A stretch of 64,000 bases of DNA from JAZUCL01 sp045639125 (lineage in GTDB: Bacteria > Bacillota > Clostridia > Oscillospirales > QAMX01). Each line of letters starts with the position of its first letter. Positions within the stretch are counted from its first letter, which is position 1. The position numbers and the translations under genes are program-made. Positions 25,558 through 33,756 of the stretch are shown in pieces. The notes under the pieces were generated by a model that did not search any database, had not been told where the DNA came from, and saw only the letters and a list, made by a program, of their open reading frames with translations. The stretch covers positions 42,276 through 106,275 of the forward strand of contig JAZUCL010000006.1 of the NCBI GenBank assembly GCA_045639125.1, written 5' to 3'.

Positions 25558-27082
25558 TGTCCGTCACCTCCTTTCCGAGAACCTTTTCAAAGTGGGTGCG
25601 AATCTTGTCTGCGTCAGCAACTCCTGCAAGAGCAAGTGCTTCAGCGGCAAGAGGATAGTTGACGGCATCAATGGCATGACCCATAAGTGTATCAAGAGCA
25701 CCCAGTAAAAACGCCCTTGACGAATGCATACCGTCACCTGTGGAGATTATGGTGTCAATTTCAGGAAAGTACCCATCTTTGCCACGAAGTACGGCAGGGT
25801 CATACTCCACACGGTGTACATCTGTCGTACCGACACCGATATACACGGCACGTCTCTTGTCGTAAAACTCAAGGGCGGTACGGTCAATAAGGTCAAGTAA
25901 ACGGCGGAAAGCACCAAGTCGTTCCGCTTTCTTTGTCGCCTTACGAAGTTCAGACCTCTCAATAAGTTGTGCAAGACCTGTGGCACTGGTAATATTGACA
26001 GGCTCTTTACCCATATCCACATCGAAGTTACCAACCGCCTCTTGAATAAGAGAACGGTACTTGTCTATCATGGCAAGTCTGTCCTCGGTGTCATTACGAC
26101 CGCCAAGACGTTGAACCTTACCCATAGCACCCGGCTTCAACTCCCAGACAGCACCCGGTCGATTAGTGGGTGGTACGGAGAAAGCATCATGCTCCGCCAA
26201 TATTACGTCATTACCTGAAAATGCCGATGCAAGTTGTGAAGCAGACAACTCTCTGTCCACTGCATCTACAAGAGTTAGGATAGGAGCAAGGTCGCCTTTG
26301 CCCCAGATAGAGTCGGCATCTCTCGTTCTGTACTGAAAAACAAAAGGAAAGCACGTAAAAGACGTGTTTTCCCAGTAGTTTTCCGTATGAACAAGTTCGA
26401 CACCGCCGATAAACAAGTCACAGGAGATGTCGCCATTCTCGTTTTTGTACCAATACTCCGTCACAACTGCCGTATCCTCTCTCTCCGTTGAGTCCTCGAA
26501 AGCACCGAGTGGATCGCAGGGCATACGGACAGGGTCAATGCCGTTTTGAGCAAATTCCTCACGGTAGAGACGAGCAAGAAGAGAACGCTGCATGGGATAG
26601 CAGTGGAAAATATATTCGCACTCATCAATATTGGTGGCGTTTGGGTCAGGGTAAATGCAAGAAGTATCAACATTAGCAACTCGTACCTCCGTACCGTCCC
26701 AAAACACTTTCCACACAGCGGTACCGCCGATAATACAACGGCGGTCAGCGGCGGCAACCATGTCAGCGTATCCGCCTGACTCCAACACATACCGCACAAT
26801 CGCCTCACGGCTCTTTGCGTTTGCATCGTCTTTTTCTTCTCTGCCGTGAAATGAAAAGTCAGGCACATCACCTGTTACCTGACTTTCCACGTGTATGTAA
26901 GGGTCGGGACACATGGCAACAATCCACGCAATACCCTCACGCTTACAACTATCAGCGATTTCAAGGGCAGTACGATGCTTGCCCTCGTAGTATTCACGGC
27001 ACTCGGCGGCGGAACTTTCCGCATCGTATCGTCCACGCTTCGCCTTTTCCAGCCGTTCTCTGACGAACTGTTCTTTCGTCAA
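25529..27082 (-). CDS. Phage portal protein
   Basis: A 517-residue protein forming the ring through which DNA enters the head. Visible features are the opening EYYEGKHRTALE, a beta-rich wing domain (VWKVFWDGTEVRVANVDTSCIYPDPNATN, VTEYWYKNENG), the stem and clip region around FPFVFQYRTRDADSIWGKGDLAPILTLVDAVDRELSASQL, and helices near 385-400 (NITSATGLAQLIERSELR). Length agrees with portals of about 480-520 residues. The start is TTG at 27082, with AGGAGGAAT upstream. The gene order terminase-portal-scaffold-capsid is conserved in tailed phages. Confidence 0.82.
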   Translation of the reverse strand: MTKEQFVRERLEKAKRGRYDAESSAAECREYYEGKHRTALEIADSCKREGIAWIVAMCPDPYIHVESQVTGDVPDFSFHGREEKDDANAKSREAIVRYVLESGGYADMVAAADRRCIIGGTAVWKVFWDGTEVRVANVDTSCIYPDPNATNIDECEYIFHCYPMQRSLLARLYREEFAQNGIDPVRMPCDPLGAFEDSTEREDTAVVTEYWYKNENGDISCDLFIGGVELVHTENYWENTSFTCFPFVFQYRTRDADSIWGKGDLAPILTLVDAVDRELSASQLASAFSGNDVILAEHDAFSVPPTNRPGAVWELKPGAMGKVQRLGGRNDTEDRLAMIDKYRSLIQEAVGNFDVDMGKEPVNITSATGLAQLIERSELRKATKKAERLGAFRRLLDLIDRTALEFYDKRRAVYIGVGTTDVHRVEYDPAVLRGKDGYFPEIDTIISTGDGMHSSRAFLLGALDTLMGHAIDAVNYPLAAEALALAGVADADKIRTHFEKVLGKEVTDNEQTHEETR

Positions 27083-27133
27083 AATTCGATTCCTCCTTTC
27101 GCCGCACTAAACTCATAGGCATAGTCGTATGAG

Positions 27134-28471
27134 TTAATATACAGCGTCATTTTGTTTCGGTACAAGCAAGTCGTATAACGGTCTGCCTGTCCGTTCCTGT
27201 TCACGATAACCAAGTGGTCTGCCTGCCACAAAGTAGCGAATGGCGTCAGGAGCGTGAGTCAACTCATGGGGCGTTACGGAAACATCGTTTACGTCACGTG
27301 CATCTCGTGTTAAGGAAGGTAGAGTGCGTATAAGGTTTTCGCAAGTATCAAAAACCGTCAAATGACTTCTCACCATGCCCGTCTCGTCCTGAAATGGTCG
27401 CAGCCATTCCTTTAAGTCGTACCAACCAGAAACTCTGTCGTTCTCCGCCTTTGTCAAAGGCAGTCCGCACTCGGCGAATATTTCGGCGGCGGAACGGCCT
27501 GTGTCCTGTCGTCTGTTCCACAAGTCCGGGGGTGCAAAACTCTGGTACAGCGTTTCATTACACAAAGCCAATATTTTTCGTGCCGCATCGGAGATTATTA
27601 AACCGCTTTCGTACAGTTCACGATACACATAGGCCCTGCCGTTTGAATCGACAGCAATCCAATAGGCAGCCAACATATCAAGTCCGTAGTCAATAGTCAA
27701 ATATCTCCGCCACTTGTCAGGCAGTGGAAATGGCTTGCACGTGTGTATCGTATCACGCCACTCCGAGAAGTATTGTCCTCCCGTAATTCCCCACTCGCCA
27801 AGTCCGTATATTCGATATCCGTCAGGGTCAAGTATACGCCTTCGCTCCATTCTCAAACGGAATCCGTCATCAATGAAGCGATTGTCAAGGTATGTGGAGT
27901 GGTGGCAAAACACATTCTCGTCACGGTGGTCAAAAAATCGTTTCTTTATCCAATGGTGTGCACTGACAGGATTAAACGTAAGTTTTATCTGATAAAACAA
28001 ACCGTCTGGTAAAATGCCACGAAGTCTATCGTCAATAATTTCAAAGTCGTCTGCCTCCAACTCCGTAGCCTCCTCAATCCACACATCAGTCAACTTTCCA
28101 TTTGGAAAGGTAATGCTTTTGAGTTTCTCCCGCTGACGCTCATCAAGCATACCACGAAACAAAATCTGTGCGTTATTTGTCAAGCACCGCAACCGTAACG
28201 GAGAAACGCTTGCTTCCCAGTAGTCCTCCACGCCAATACGCCGTATGGCAGCAGACAGTTCCGCATAGGTACTTGCTCGGTTAGAGTCCTCAATTTTACG
28301 CACACATAGTAGGTTACGTCCACTTTCCGCCATAAGTCTTAAAATGTACATCGTTGCTGTGTCGGTACTTTTCCCCGACCCTGCCGAGCCTCGCATTGCA
28401 ACGTATCTACACTTCGTATGGTGTATCGGGCGAAACACAGGATTTGCCTCCACACACAAAAGACGTGTCAC
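27134..28471 (-). CDS. Phage terminase large subunit
   Basis: A 445-residue DNA-packaging motor of the PBSX-type terminase family. Walker A is MRGSAGSGKSTDTA (about 26-39). A Walker B-like DVWIEEATELEADDFEIID lies near 130. The nuclease domain starts around LTIDYGLDMLAAYWIAVD (about 240) with later acidic positions. It would bind the portal and pump DNA into the head. The start is GTG at 28471, preceded by AAGGAGGA, and overlaps the small-subunit-like gene by 4 bp. The frame is intact. Confidence 0.88.
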   Translation of the reverse strand: MTRLLCVEANPVFRPIHHTKCRYVAMRGSAGSGKSTDTATMYILRLMAESGRNLLCVRKIEDSNRASTYAELSAAIRRIGVEDYWEASVSPLRLRCLTNNAQILFRGMLDERQREKLKSITFPNGKLTDVWIEEATELEADDFEIIDDRLRGILPDGLFYQIKLTFNPVSAHHWIKKRFFDHRDENVFCHHSTYLDNRFIDDGFRLRMERRRILDPDGYRIYGLGEWGITGGQYFSEWRDTIHTCKPFPLPDKWRRYLTIDYGLDMLAAYWIAVDSNGRAYVYRELYESGLIISDAARKILALCNETLYQSFAPPDLWNRRQDTGRSAAEIFAECGLPLTKAENDRVSGWYDLKEWLRPFQDETGMVRSHLTVFDTCENLIRTLPSLTRDARDVNDVSVTPHELTHAPDAIRYFVAGRPLGYREQERTGRPLYDLLVPKQNDAVY

Positions 28472-28692
28472 TGTGTTTCCTCCTTGTAACTTACCGTGAC
28501 CTCCACATCACTCACTTCGCCGTTTGTCTGACTTCGCTCTGTCGAGTGTTCAAACAAATCCATTGACTTTGCCAAAAACTCACTGGCTTTGAGGCGGTCT
28601 TTCATATCTGCCGTATCATTTTCCATGAGTTTTGCCCAAAATTTTTGGACTGTTCGTGCCGCAAGTCGCCGCCGTGTCTTTTTTTCTGCCAA
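28468..28692 (-). CDS. Short terminase small subunit-like protein
   Basis: A 74-residue helical protein with KDRLKASEFLAKSMDLFE, a motif typical of the central part of phage terminase small subunits. The usual N-terminal helix-turn-helix that recognises DNA is missing: an in-frame stop (TAG) lies shortly upstream of the TTG start at 28692, which has a good AAGGAG. It is directly coupled to terL (4-bp overlap). It could be a naturally short form or a truncated one. Confidence 0.6.
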   Translation of the reverse strand: MAEKKTRRRLAARTVQKFWAKLMENDTADMKDRLKASEFLAKSMDLFEHSTERSQTNGEVSDVEVTVSYKEETQ

Positions 28693-28797
28693 GCACTCAC
28701 TCCTTTCTGCGTGAAAGCCGTGAAATACTTGTGGGACGAAGTATGTCTACTCCGCCCCACACACTACGCCTGTATTCCGACAGTTTTCACTATGTGT

Positions 28798-28826
28798 ATT
28801 GTACCACACTTTTCACTATTTTTCGT
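28798..28826 (-). promoter_or_regulatory. Possible promoter of the phage-like operon
   Basis: Extended -10 TGTGG-TACAAT (28798-28803 on the minus strand) about 105 bp before terS. The -35 (ACGAAA at 17 bp) is poor, which would fit low or activator-dependent expression. The rest of 28700-28900 is T-rich with no gene. Confidence 0.35.
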
Positions 28827-28908
28827 CCTCATTATTTCCACGTTTTTTCCGCTTATTTTCCATATTCCACTTTTTTTCACTTTTTTATATATTTTTTTAC
28901 CTTTCCTC

Positions 28909-28937
28909 TTGCATAATTAGAACGACCGTTTTATACT
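28909..28937 (+). promoter_or_regulatory. Promoter of the SLOG gene
   Basis: TTGCAT (28909-28914), a 17-bp spacer and TATACT (28932-28937), 57 bp before the start. Confidence 0.5.
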
Positions 28938-28993
28938 ATATACATCACTACATTATATATACGTATTTCACATAAATTGAAAGGTTGATTTAT

Positions 28994-29548
28994 ATGACAA
29001 AATCTTACGACAAGTCCACCACCTGCTGTTTTACAGGTCATCGCCCCGACAAGTTCCCATTTCGTATTTCAGACGGCTCATACGCCCACGAGTTGTTGGT
29101 AAAGTGTCTGTATGAGGAAATTGAAAAAGCAATTAGTCGAGGCTACAACCACTTTATAGCAGGAATGAGTCTTGGCATGGACTTGTGGGCGGCAGACGTT
29201 GTAATTAAATTAAAGGAGAAGTATGGGCAAATCACATTGGAGGCTGCAATTCCATGTGCTGAGCAGACGGTAAATTGGACAGAAGATGAAATACTACATT
29301 ATAATAGGGTACTTGAGTCATGTGATAAAAAAGGAATAGTGACGAACCTTTCAGGCGGCAAAGCGATGCTTGCACGAAATCGCTATATGGTAGATAACTC
29401 ATCTTTAGTAATAGCGGCCCTTGACCCTAAATCCCACCCTGTTCGTGGTGGTACGAGAGCGACAGTGAACTATGCAATTAAGTCACAAGTGGAAGTAATA
29501 AATATTCTTGACGGCTATCATATTTCCTTTGGATATGTGGCATTTTAA
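28994..29548 (+). CDS. SLOG/DUF1273 family protein (YpsA-like)
   Basis: A 184-residue Rossmann-like protein. The opening CCFTGHRPDKFPF and the central HFIAGMSLGMDLWAADVVIKLKEKY are the DUF1273 signature, and a third conserved segment is MLARNRYMVDNSSLVIAALDP. SLOG proteins bind nucleotides or their derivatives, and some act in stress or phage-response systems. YpsA of Bacillus influences cell division. The ATG at 28994 has GAAAGG upstream. It is divergent from the phage-like operon, but nothing else ties it to that operon. Confidence 0.8.
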   Translation: MTKSYDKSTTCCFTGHRPDKFPFRISDGSYAHELLVKCLYEEIEKAISRGYNHFIAGMSLGMDLWAADVVIKLKEKYGQITLEAAIPCAEQTVNWTEDEILHYNRVLESCDKKGIVTNLSGGKAMLARNRYMVDNSSLVIAALDPKSHPVRGGTRATVNYAIKSQVEVINILDGYHISFGYVAF

Positions 29549-29676
29549 GAATGAAATAAAAAATTTTCAAAAAATATAAAAATTTTTTTGAAAAACGACT
29601 TTACTTTACTGTTTTTGCCTTGTGTTTTTCCGTGAAATCATGTAAAATAAGTTATCTACACAGTTGAAAGGAATAG

Positions 29677-30030
29677 ATGTCTATGAAAATACAGACCGAA
29701 CATGGCTTTGTTGATGTATCTGACGATGTAATCGCAGGAATAGCAAGTGTATGTGCCAATAACTGCTTCGGCGTATGCGGAATGGCACACCGCACCAAGA
29801 CAGACGGTATCGTCAATCTCCTTCGTGGTGAAAACTACCGCAAGGGAGTTGCCGTTACAGTAGAGGGCGATAATGTGGATATCGATCTACACATTATCGT
29901 AAAGCATGGTGTCAACATTGCGGCAGTAGGCGAGTCTATAACGAGCGAAATTAGATATAATGTAGAACTGCTTGCAGGAGTCCATGTACGAACAGTTGAT
30001 ATCTATGTCGACTCCATAATGCTTGACTAA
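29677..30030 (+). CDS. Asp23/Gls24 family protein (YloU-like)
   Basis: A 117-residue cytosolic Asp23-family protein (GFVDVSDDVIAGIASVCANNCFGVCGMA, then VTVEGDNVDIDLHIIVKHGVNI and VRTVDIYVDSIM). The family is linked to envelope stress and, next to fakA, to fatty-acid activation. The stop lies 25 bp before fakA, the usual yloU-yloV pairing. A second ATG at 29683 is also possible. Confidence 0.9.
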   Translation: MSMKIQTEHGFVDVSDDVIAGIASVCANNCFGVCGMAHRTKTDGIVNLLRGENYRKGVAVTVEGDNVDIDLHIIVKHGVNIAAVGESITSEIRYNVELLAGVHVRTVDIYVDSIMLD

Positions 30031-30055
30031 ATTATCTAACGGAAGGTGTAAGGAT

Positions 30056-31717
30056 TTGAACAGAGTAATAGACGGCCCGCTTTTTCGCCTTATGGTGCTT
30101 GAAGCCGCCCGTTCCATTGAAGTACGCAAGCAGGAACTCAATGACTTGAACGTGTTCCCCGTCCCTGACGGAGATACAGGTACGAATATGTCGTTGACGA
30201 TTTCTGCGGCGGCAGCAGAACTTGGAAAACATGAAAACGAAAATCTTGGCAAGATGTCCGAGATAGTAGCCCAATCTCTCCTTAGAGGAGCAAGAGGAAA
30301 TTCCGGTGTAATTATGTCACTGCTGTTTAGAGGAATAGCGAAGCAGTTCAAAGGAAGTGTCGATGCAGACGGAGCGTTATTTGCAACGGCCCTGACAAAT
30401 GGCGTAGACACGGCATATAAGGCGGTAATGAAGCCAGCAGAAGGAACAATATTAACAGTATCTCGCAAAGCCGCCCTTGCGGCAACAGCGGCGGCAACAT
30501 TAGACGAAGCGACAGGTAAGTGCAAGGGCGAATTGTCCGATATTCTTGCCTCTGCAGTAAATGCGGCACGAGTAGCACTGTCGGAAACGACAAATCAGAA
30601 CCCTGTACTTAAAAAGGCGGGCGTTGTAGATGCAGGCGGTGCTGGTTATCTTATAATCTTAGAGGCAATGCAGAGAGTGTATAACGGAGAAGTAACTGAC
30701 TTCTACACAGCGTTTGACTCTGCACCAAAAGCAAAGGCAGACAGTGCATTTGCCGAGTTTAATACTGCTGACATCACATTCACATATTGTACCGAGTTTA
30801 TTGTACTACGTGAAAGTGGCAAGGAGCAAGACGCAAAGGCTCTACGCCGTCATCTTGAGAAGATTGGTGACTGTGTTGTAGTAGTAGATGACGAAGAAAT
30901 TATCAAAGTCCACGTTCATACAAACGATCCCGGCGATGCTATACAGCGTGCGTTGAAGTTTGGTGCATTGGACAGCGTCAAGATTGAGAATATGCGTTTA
31001 CAGCATACGGAAAAACTCATTTCACAGGAAGAGCCGGCATCTGAACCGGTATTCCAAGGAGAGAAACTTCCATACGGCTTTGTAAGTGTTGCGGCAGGTG
31101 ACGGTCTTGCGTCAATTTTCCGTGATTTAGGTGTAAATGCAGTTGTCGAGGGCGGTCAGACGATGAATCCGTCAACGGCCGATATCCTTGACGCAGTAAA
31201 TAGTGTAAACTCCGATGTAGTTTACATTCTGCCTAATAACAAGAATATTATCATGGCGGCAGAACAGGTTATTCCTCTTACTGAAAAGACGGTAACAGTT
31301 GTGCCTACAAAGACAGTGAATGCAGGTATCTCTGCAATGCTCGTATTTAACGAGTCGGCAACGCCAGAGGAAAATCGTGATGCAATGATGGAGGCAGCCT
31401 CGGCAGTCCGTACAGGACAGGTGACGTATGCGGCACGAAATTCAACATTTGATGACCGTGACATACACGAGGGTGACTACATGGCACTTGTTGACGGCAA
31501 ACTCAGCCACACTTCAACCGATAAGGACGAAGTTCTTGCTTCACTTGCCGATTCACTTGTGACAGACGATGTATCATTTGTCACGGTAATCTACGGTGAG
31601 GGCGTAACGGAGGAAGAGGCACAAGCAGCGAGTGCAATGTTTGAAAAGGGCAACGCCGAGGTAACAACAGTGTACGGCGGTCAGCCTGTGTACTATTACC
31701 TCATCTCCGCAGAATAA
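30056..31717 (+). CDS. fakA: Fatty acid kinase subunit FakA (DAK2 domain)
   Basis: A 553-residue kinase that phosphorylates fatty acids held by a FakB partner, feeding exogenous fatty acids into phospholipid synthesis. The N-terminal DAK2/DhaL domain has DLNVFPVPDGDTGTNMSLT, where aspartates hold Mg-ATP, then SLLRGARGNSGVIMS and a glycine-rich DAGGAGYLIILEA. A middle linker leads to a C-terminal DegV-like domain (GFVSVAAGDGLASIFRDLGVNAVVEGGQTMNPST onward). The start is taken as TTG at 30056, with GGAAGG 9 nt upstream; the longer frame begins with non-conserved residues. No fakB is in the window. Confidence 0.92.
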   Translation: MNRVIDGPLFRLMVLEAARSIEVRKQELNDLNVFPVPDGDTGTNMSLTISAAAAELGKHENENLGKMSEIVAQSLLRGARGNSGVIMSLLFRGIAKQFKGSVDADGALFATALTNGVDTAYKAVMKPAEGTILTVSRKAALAATAAATLDEATGKCKGELSDILASAVNAARVALSETTNQNPVLKKAGVVDAGGAGYLIILEAMQRVYNGEVTDFYTAFDSAPKAKADSAFAEFNTADITFTYCTEFIVLRESGKEQDAKALRRHLEKIGDCVVVVDDEEIIKVHVHTNDPGDAIQRALKFGALDSVKIENMRLQHTEKLISQEEPASEPVFQGEKLPYGFVSVAAGDGLASIFRDLGVNAVVEGGQTMNPSTADILDAVNSVNSDVVYILPNNKNIIMAAEQVIPLTEKTVTVVPTKTVNAGISAMLVFNESATPEENRDAMMEAASAVRTGQVTYAARNSTFDDRDIHEGDYMALVDGKLSHTSTDKDEVLASLADSLVTDDVSFVTVIYGEGVTEEEAQAASAMFEKGNAEVTTVYGGQPVYYYLISAE

Positions 31718-31721
31718 AAAA

Positions 31722-31762
31722 ATTATGTGGTATCTTTCTTTTGAAAGATACCACATTTTGTT
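31722..31762 (+). terminator. Terminator after fakA
   Basis: ATGTGGTATCTTTC pairs with GAAAGATACCACAT around a TTTT loop, followed by TTTGTTTTG. Confidence 0.8.
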
Positions 31763-31772
31763 TTGAGAAACG

Positions 31773-31905
31773 AGCAAATCACAACTTCCGTCCGTTATTG
31801 GCGGAAAGCGTACCTGCGGTCGCTTTCCGCCGTACAAGACAAGAAGAATAAGAAAATAAATGCTATCGCATTTCTTGATTTTGTTTTGCCAGACGGTAAT
31901 CAAAA
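31773..31905 (+). repeat. Dispersed intergenic repeat, copy 2 (module A only)
   Basis: Runs from GCAAATCACAACTTCCG through the GGCGGAAAGCG/CGCTTTCCGCC hairpin to AAATGCTATCGCATTT, then GCCAGACGGTAATCAAAAAC. It lies between the convergent fakA and prsA-like genes. Confidence 0.65.
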
Positions 31906-31909
31906 ACAA

Positions 31910-31944
31910 AAAAACACGGAAGTCTTTTCAAACTTCCGTGTTCT
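31910..31944 (-). terminator. Terminator after the PrsA-like gene
   Basis: AACACGGAAGT pairs with ACTTCCGTGTT. On the minus strand it is followed by TTTTTTTG. Confidence 0.75.
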
Positions 31945-31956
31945 ATCCACTATCTA

Positions 31957-32922
31957 TTATTGACCCAACCACATAGCGATTGCTTCGCTAAAGTCAAGGG
32001 TCTGGAGTGCGTCCTCATAAGTAGGAGTCAATGTATCAATACGAGCCTGTAAAATTTCGCCGAGCATCACTGCACAGTATGACTCGTAGAATTCCTCAGA
32101 GTTTACCATCTCATCAACGTAAGCCTCGTCCATAGGAAGACGCTTAATGATATGGTAGCCGTAAGGCGTCTCAACAAGGTCGCTGATTGCGTTTTCTTCA
32201 AGTGCAAATGCAGCAGTTTCAAACGCTTCTACCATCTCACCTTTTGTAAAGTAGTAGCCTGTTGCCGGGTCTTCAGCCACGCCAGGATCTTCGCCGTATT
32301 CCTTGACGAGTTCAACGAAGTCCTTACCGGACTTTGCAAGTTTAAGAACGTCCTCAGCCTTTGTACGAATTGCTGCACGATCCTCATCTGTTTCTGCCTC
32401 GGAGGTAGAGATAAGAATATGAGTTGCTCTGATGTACTCTGCCAAATACTCTGCACGAATGTCCTCAATTTCAGGACGGTCTATGCCATTTTCACCATAG
32501 AAGTAGTCAAAGAGTTTTGAGTAGAGGAAGCCTGTCTCAAAAATCTGTGCAAACTCTTCTGTTGTAAGGCTCATTGACTTGAGCATTGTAACGTACACAT
32601 TTCTTGACATCTGCTCAATTTGTGCCTCACGAGAGTCAATCATTGCCTTACGCTCAGCAGCAGTAAGTTCAAGGCCAAGTTCCTTTACTAATGAACGAAT
32701 TGCCACATCACGCATAATCTGATTTTCAGCAAGAGTGCGGATTTGCTCCGCATCATACATTGAACCGTAGTTTGCAAACATATAACTGTAATAATAGGTA
32801 TATACACCCTCGGTAATAGGTTCACCGTCAACCGTCATTACGGTTGCCTTGCCACAGCCTGCGAACATTGTGATCATCATAGCCACGCACAGCACAAGTG
32901 CAAGAATTTTTGAAATCTTCAT
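31957..32922 (-). CDS. PrsA-like lipoprotein peptidyl-prolyl isomerase
   Basis: A 321-residue lipoprotein foldase helping exported proteins fold at the outer face of the membrane. The signal peptide ends in a lipobox (MITMFAGC, Cys near 19). A SurA/PrsA-type N-terminal region (about 25-150) is followed by a parvulin domain (about 170-270) with ATHILIST, GYYFTKGEMVEAFETAAFAL and TPYGYHIIKRL. The start is set at 32922, with AGGAGG 8 nt upstream. Single gene with its own promoter and terminator. Confidence 0.88.
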   Translation of the reverse strand: MKISKILALVLCVAMMITMFAGCGKATVMTVDGEPITEGVYTYYYSYMFANYGSMYDAEQIRTLAENQIMRDVAIRSLVKELGLELTAAERKAMIDSREAQIEQMSRNVYVTMLKSMSLTTEEFAQIFETGFLYSKLFDYFYGENGIDRPEIEDIRAEYLAEYIRATHILISTSEAETDEDRAAIRTKAEDVLKLAKSGKDFVELVKEYGEDPGVAEDPATGYYFTKGEMVEAFETAAFALEENAISDLVETPYGYHIIKRLPMDEAYVDEMVNSEEFYESYCAVMLGEILQARIDTLTPTYEDALQTLDFSEAIAMWLGQ

Positions 32923-32976
32923 ATTAGCCTCCTGATGTTTTGGAATTTTCATATCTTTTCGACACGATATGTACAT

Positions 32977-33005
32977 AGTATATCATGTTCAAGCACTAAT
33001 TTCAA
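32977..33005 (-). promoter_or_regulatory. Promoter of the PrsA-like gene
   Basis: TTGAAA (33000-33005), a 17-bp spacer and TATACT (32977-32982) on the minus strand. Confidence 0.55.
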
Positions 33006-33064
33006 TGGGGAAATATGAAAGTCTGATGAATTTTTTCACAACGCTCACGTTACTAAATTATTCG

Positions 33065-33093
33065 TTGATTTTTCACCCTATATAATGTATAAT
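33065..33093 (+). promoter_or_regulatory. Promoter of the exonuclease-mnmA pair
   Basis: TTGATT (33065-33070), a 17-bp spacer and TATAAT (33088-33093), 48 bp before the start. Confidence 0.6.
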
Positions 33094-33141
33094 AATTACG
33101 CTTATAATAGAAAAACTACATTTTAGAAATGAGGCGTTTCG

Positions 33142-33726
33142 ATGCCTTTTGCATCAATTGATTTTGAACTCGCAAACTCCAACGCAACGAGTATATGTGC
33201 ATTGGGCGTTGCTATATTTTCCCATGGCAAACTTGTAAATAAGTACCGCTGGCTTATTCGCCCACCACACGGAAGCGGCGAATTTGCCTCTTACAATACG
33301 CAAATTCACGGCATTACTCCCGATATGGTGTATGATGCACCTCTGTTTTGTGAATTGTGGCAGGAGTTGTACCCTATCTTACGTGGCATGACTCTCGTTG
33401 CCCACAACGCACCTTTCGATACCGGCATTTTGCGGAAGAATTGTGCCCACTTCGGTCTGTATCTTGACGGACATGACTACGTATGTTCATGTCAGGTGTC
33501 TCGAAAACTACTTCCTGACCTTGTAAATCACAAACTGTCAACTGTATCTGCAGCCTTGGGTATACCTCTAAACCACCACGACCCTGTATCAGACGCTGTT
33601 GCCGCAGGTGAAATCATACTCGCCGGTATGAAAGCATCAGGCACTAAGTCACCACAGGCTCTTGCAAAACTTCTTGGAGTAAATGTAGGGCATATCGAGC
33701 CTCTTGAAGGTGAAATGTACGTATAA
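33142..33726 (+). CDS. DnaQ-like 3'-5' exonuclease
   Basis: A 194-residue DEDDh exonuclease. The acidic residues are in ASIDFEL (D5/E7 region), VAHNAPFDTGIL (about 91) and the closing HHDPVSDA motif (about 148), and NTQIHGIT is the typical second strand. It is a stand-alone domain, not attached to a polymerase or helicase, so the role is probably proofreading-like trimming or repair. It lies 30 bp upstream of mnmA and is probably co-transcribed with it. Confidence 0.85.
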   Translation: MPFASIDFELANSNATSICALGVAIFSHGKLVNKYRWLIRPPHGSGEFASYNTQIHGITPDMVYDAPLFCELWQELYPILRGMTLVAHNAPFDTGILRKNCAHFGLYLDGHDYVCSCQVSRKLLPDLVNHKLSTVSAALGIPLNHHDPVSDAVAAGEIILAGMKASGTKSPQALAKLLGVNVGHIEPLEGEMYV

Positions 33727-33756
33727 ATTAAAATCAAGCAGCAAAGGAGTGTATAT

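Noticed and set aside
28693..28993. Search for integrase, repressor or attachment repeats at the right border of the phage-like module
   Set aside because: Only T-rich sequence and two promoters were seen; no tRNA end or matching direct repeat was found at the left border.
28994..29548. SLOG gene as a defence or control gene of the phage-like module
   Set aside because: It is divergent with its own promoter, and DUF1273 genes are common housekeeping loci in Firmicutes; adjacency alone is not enough.
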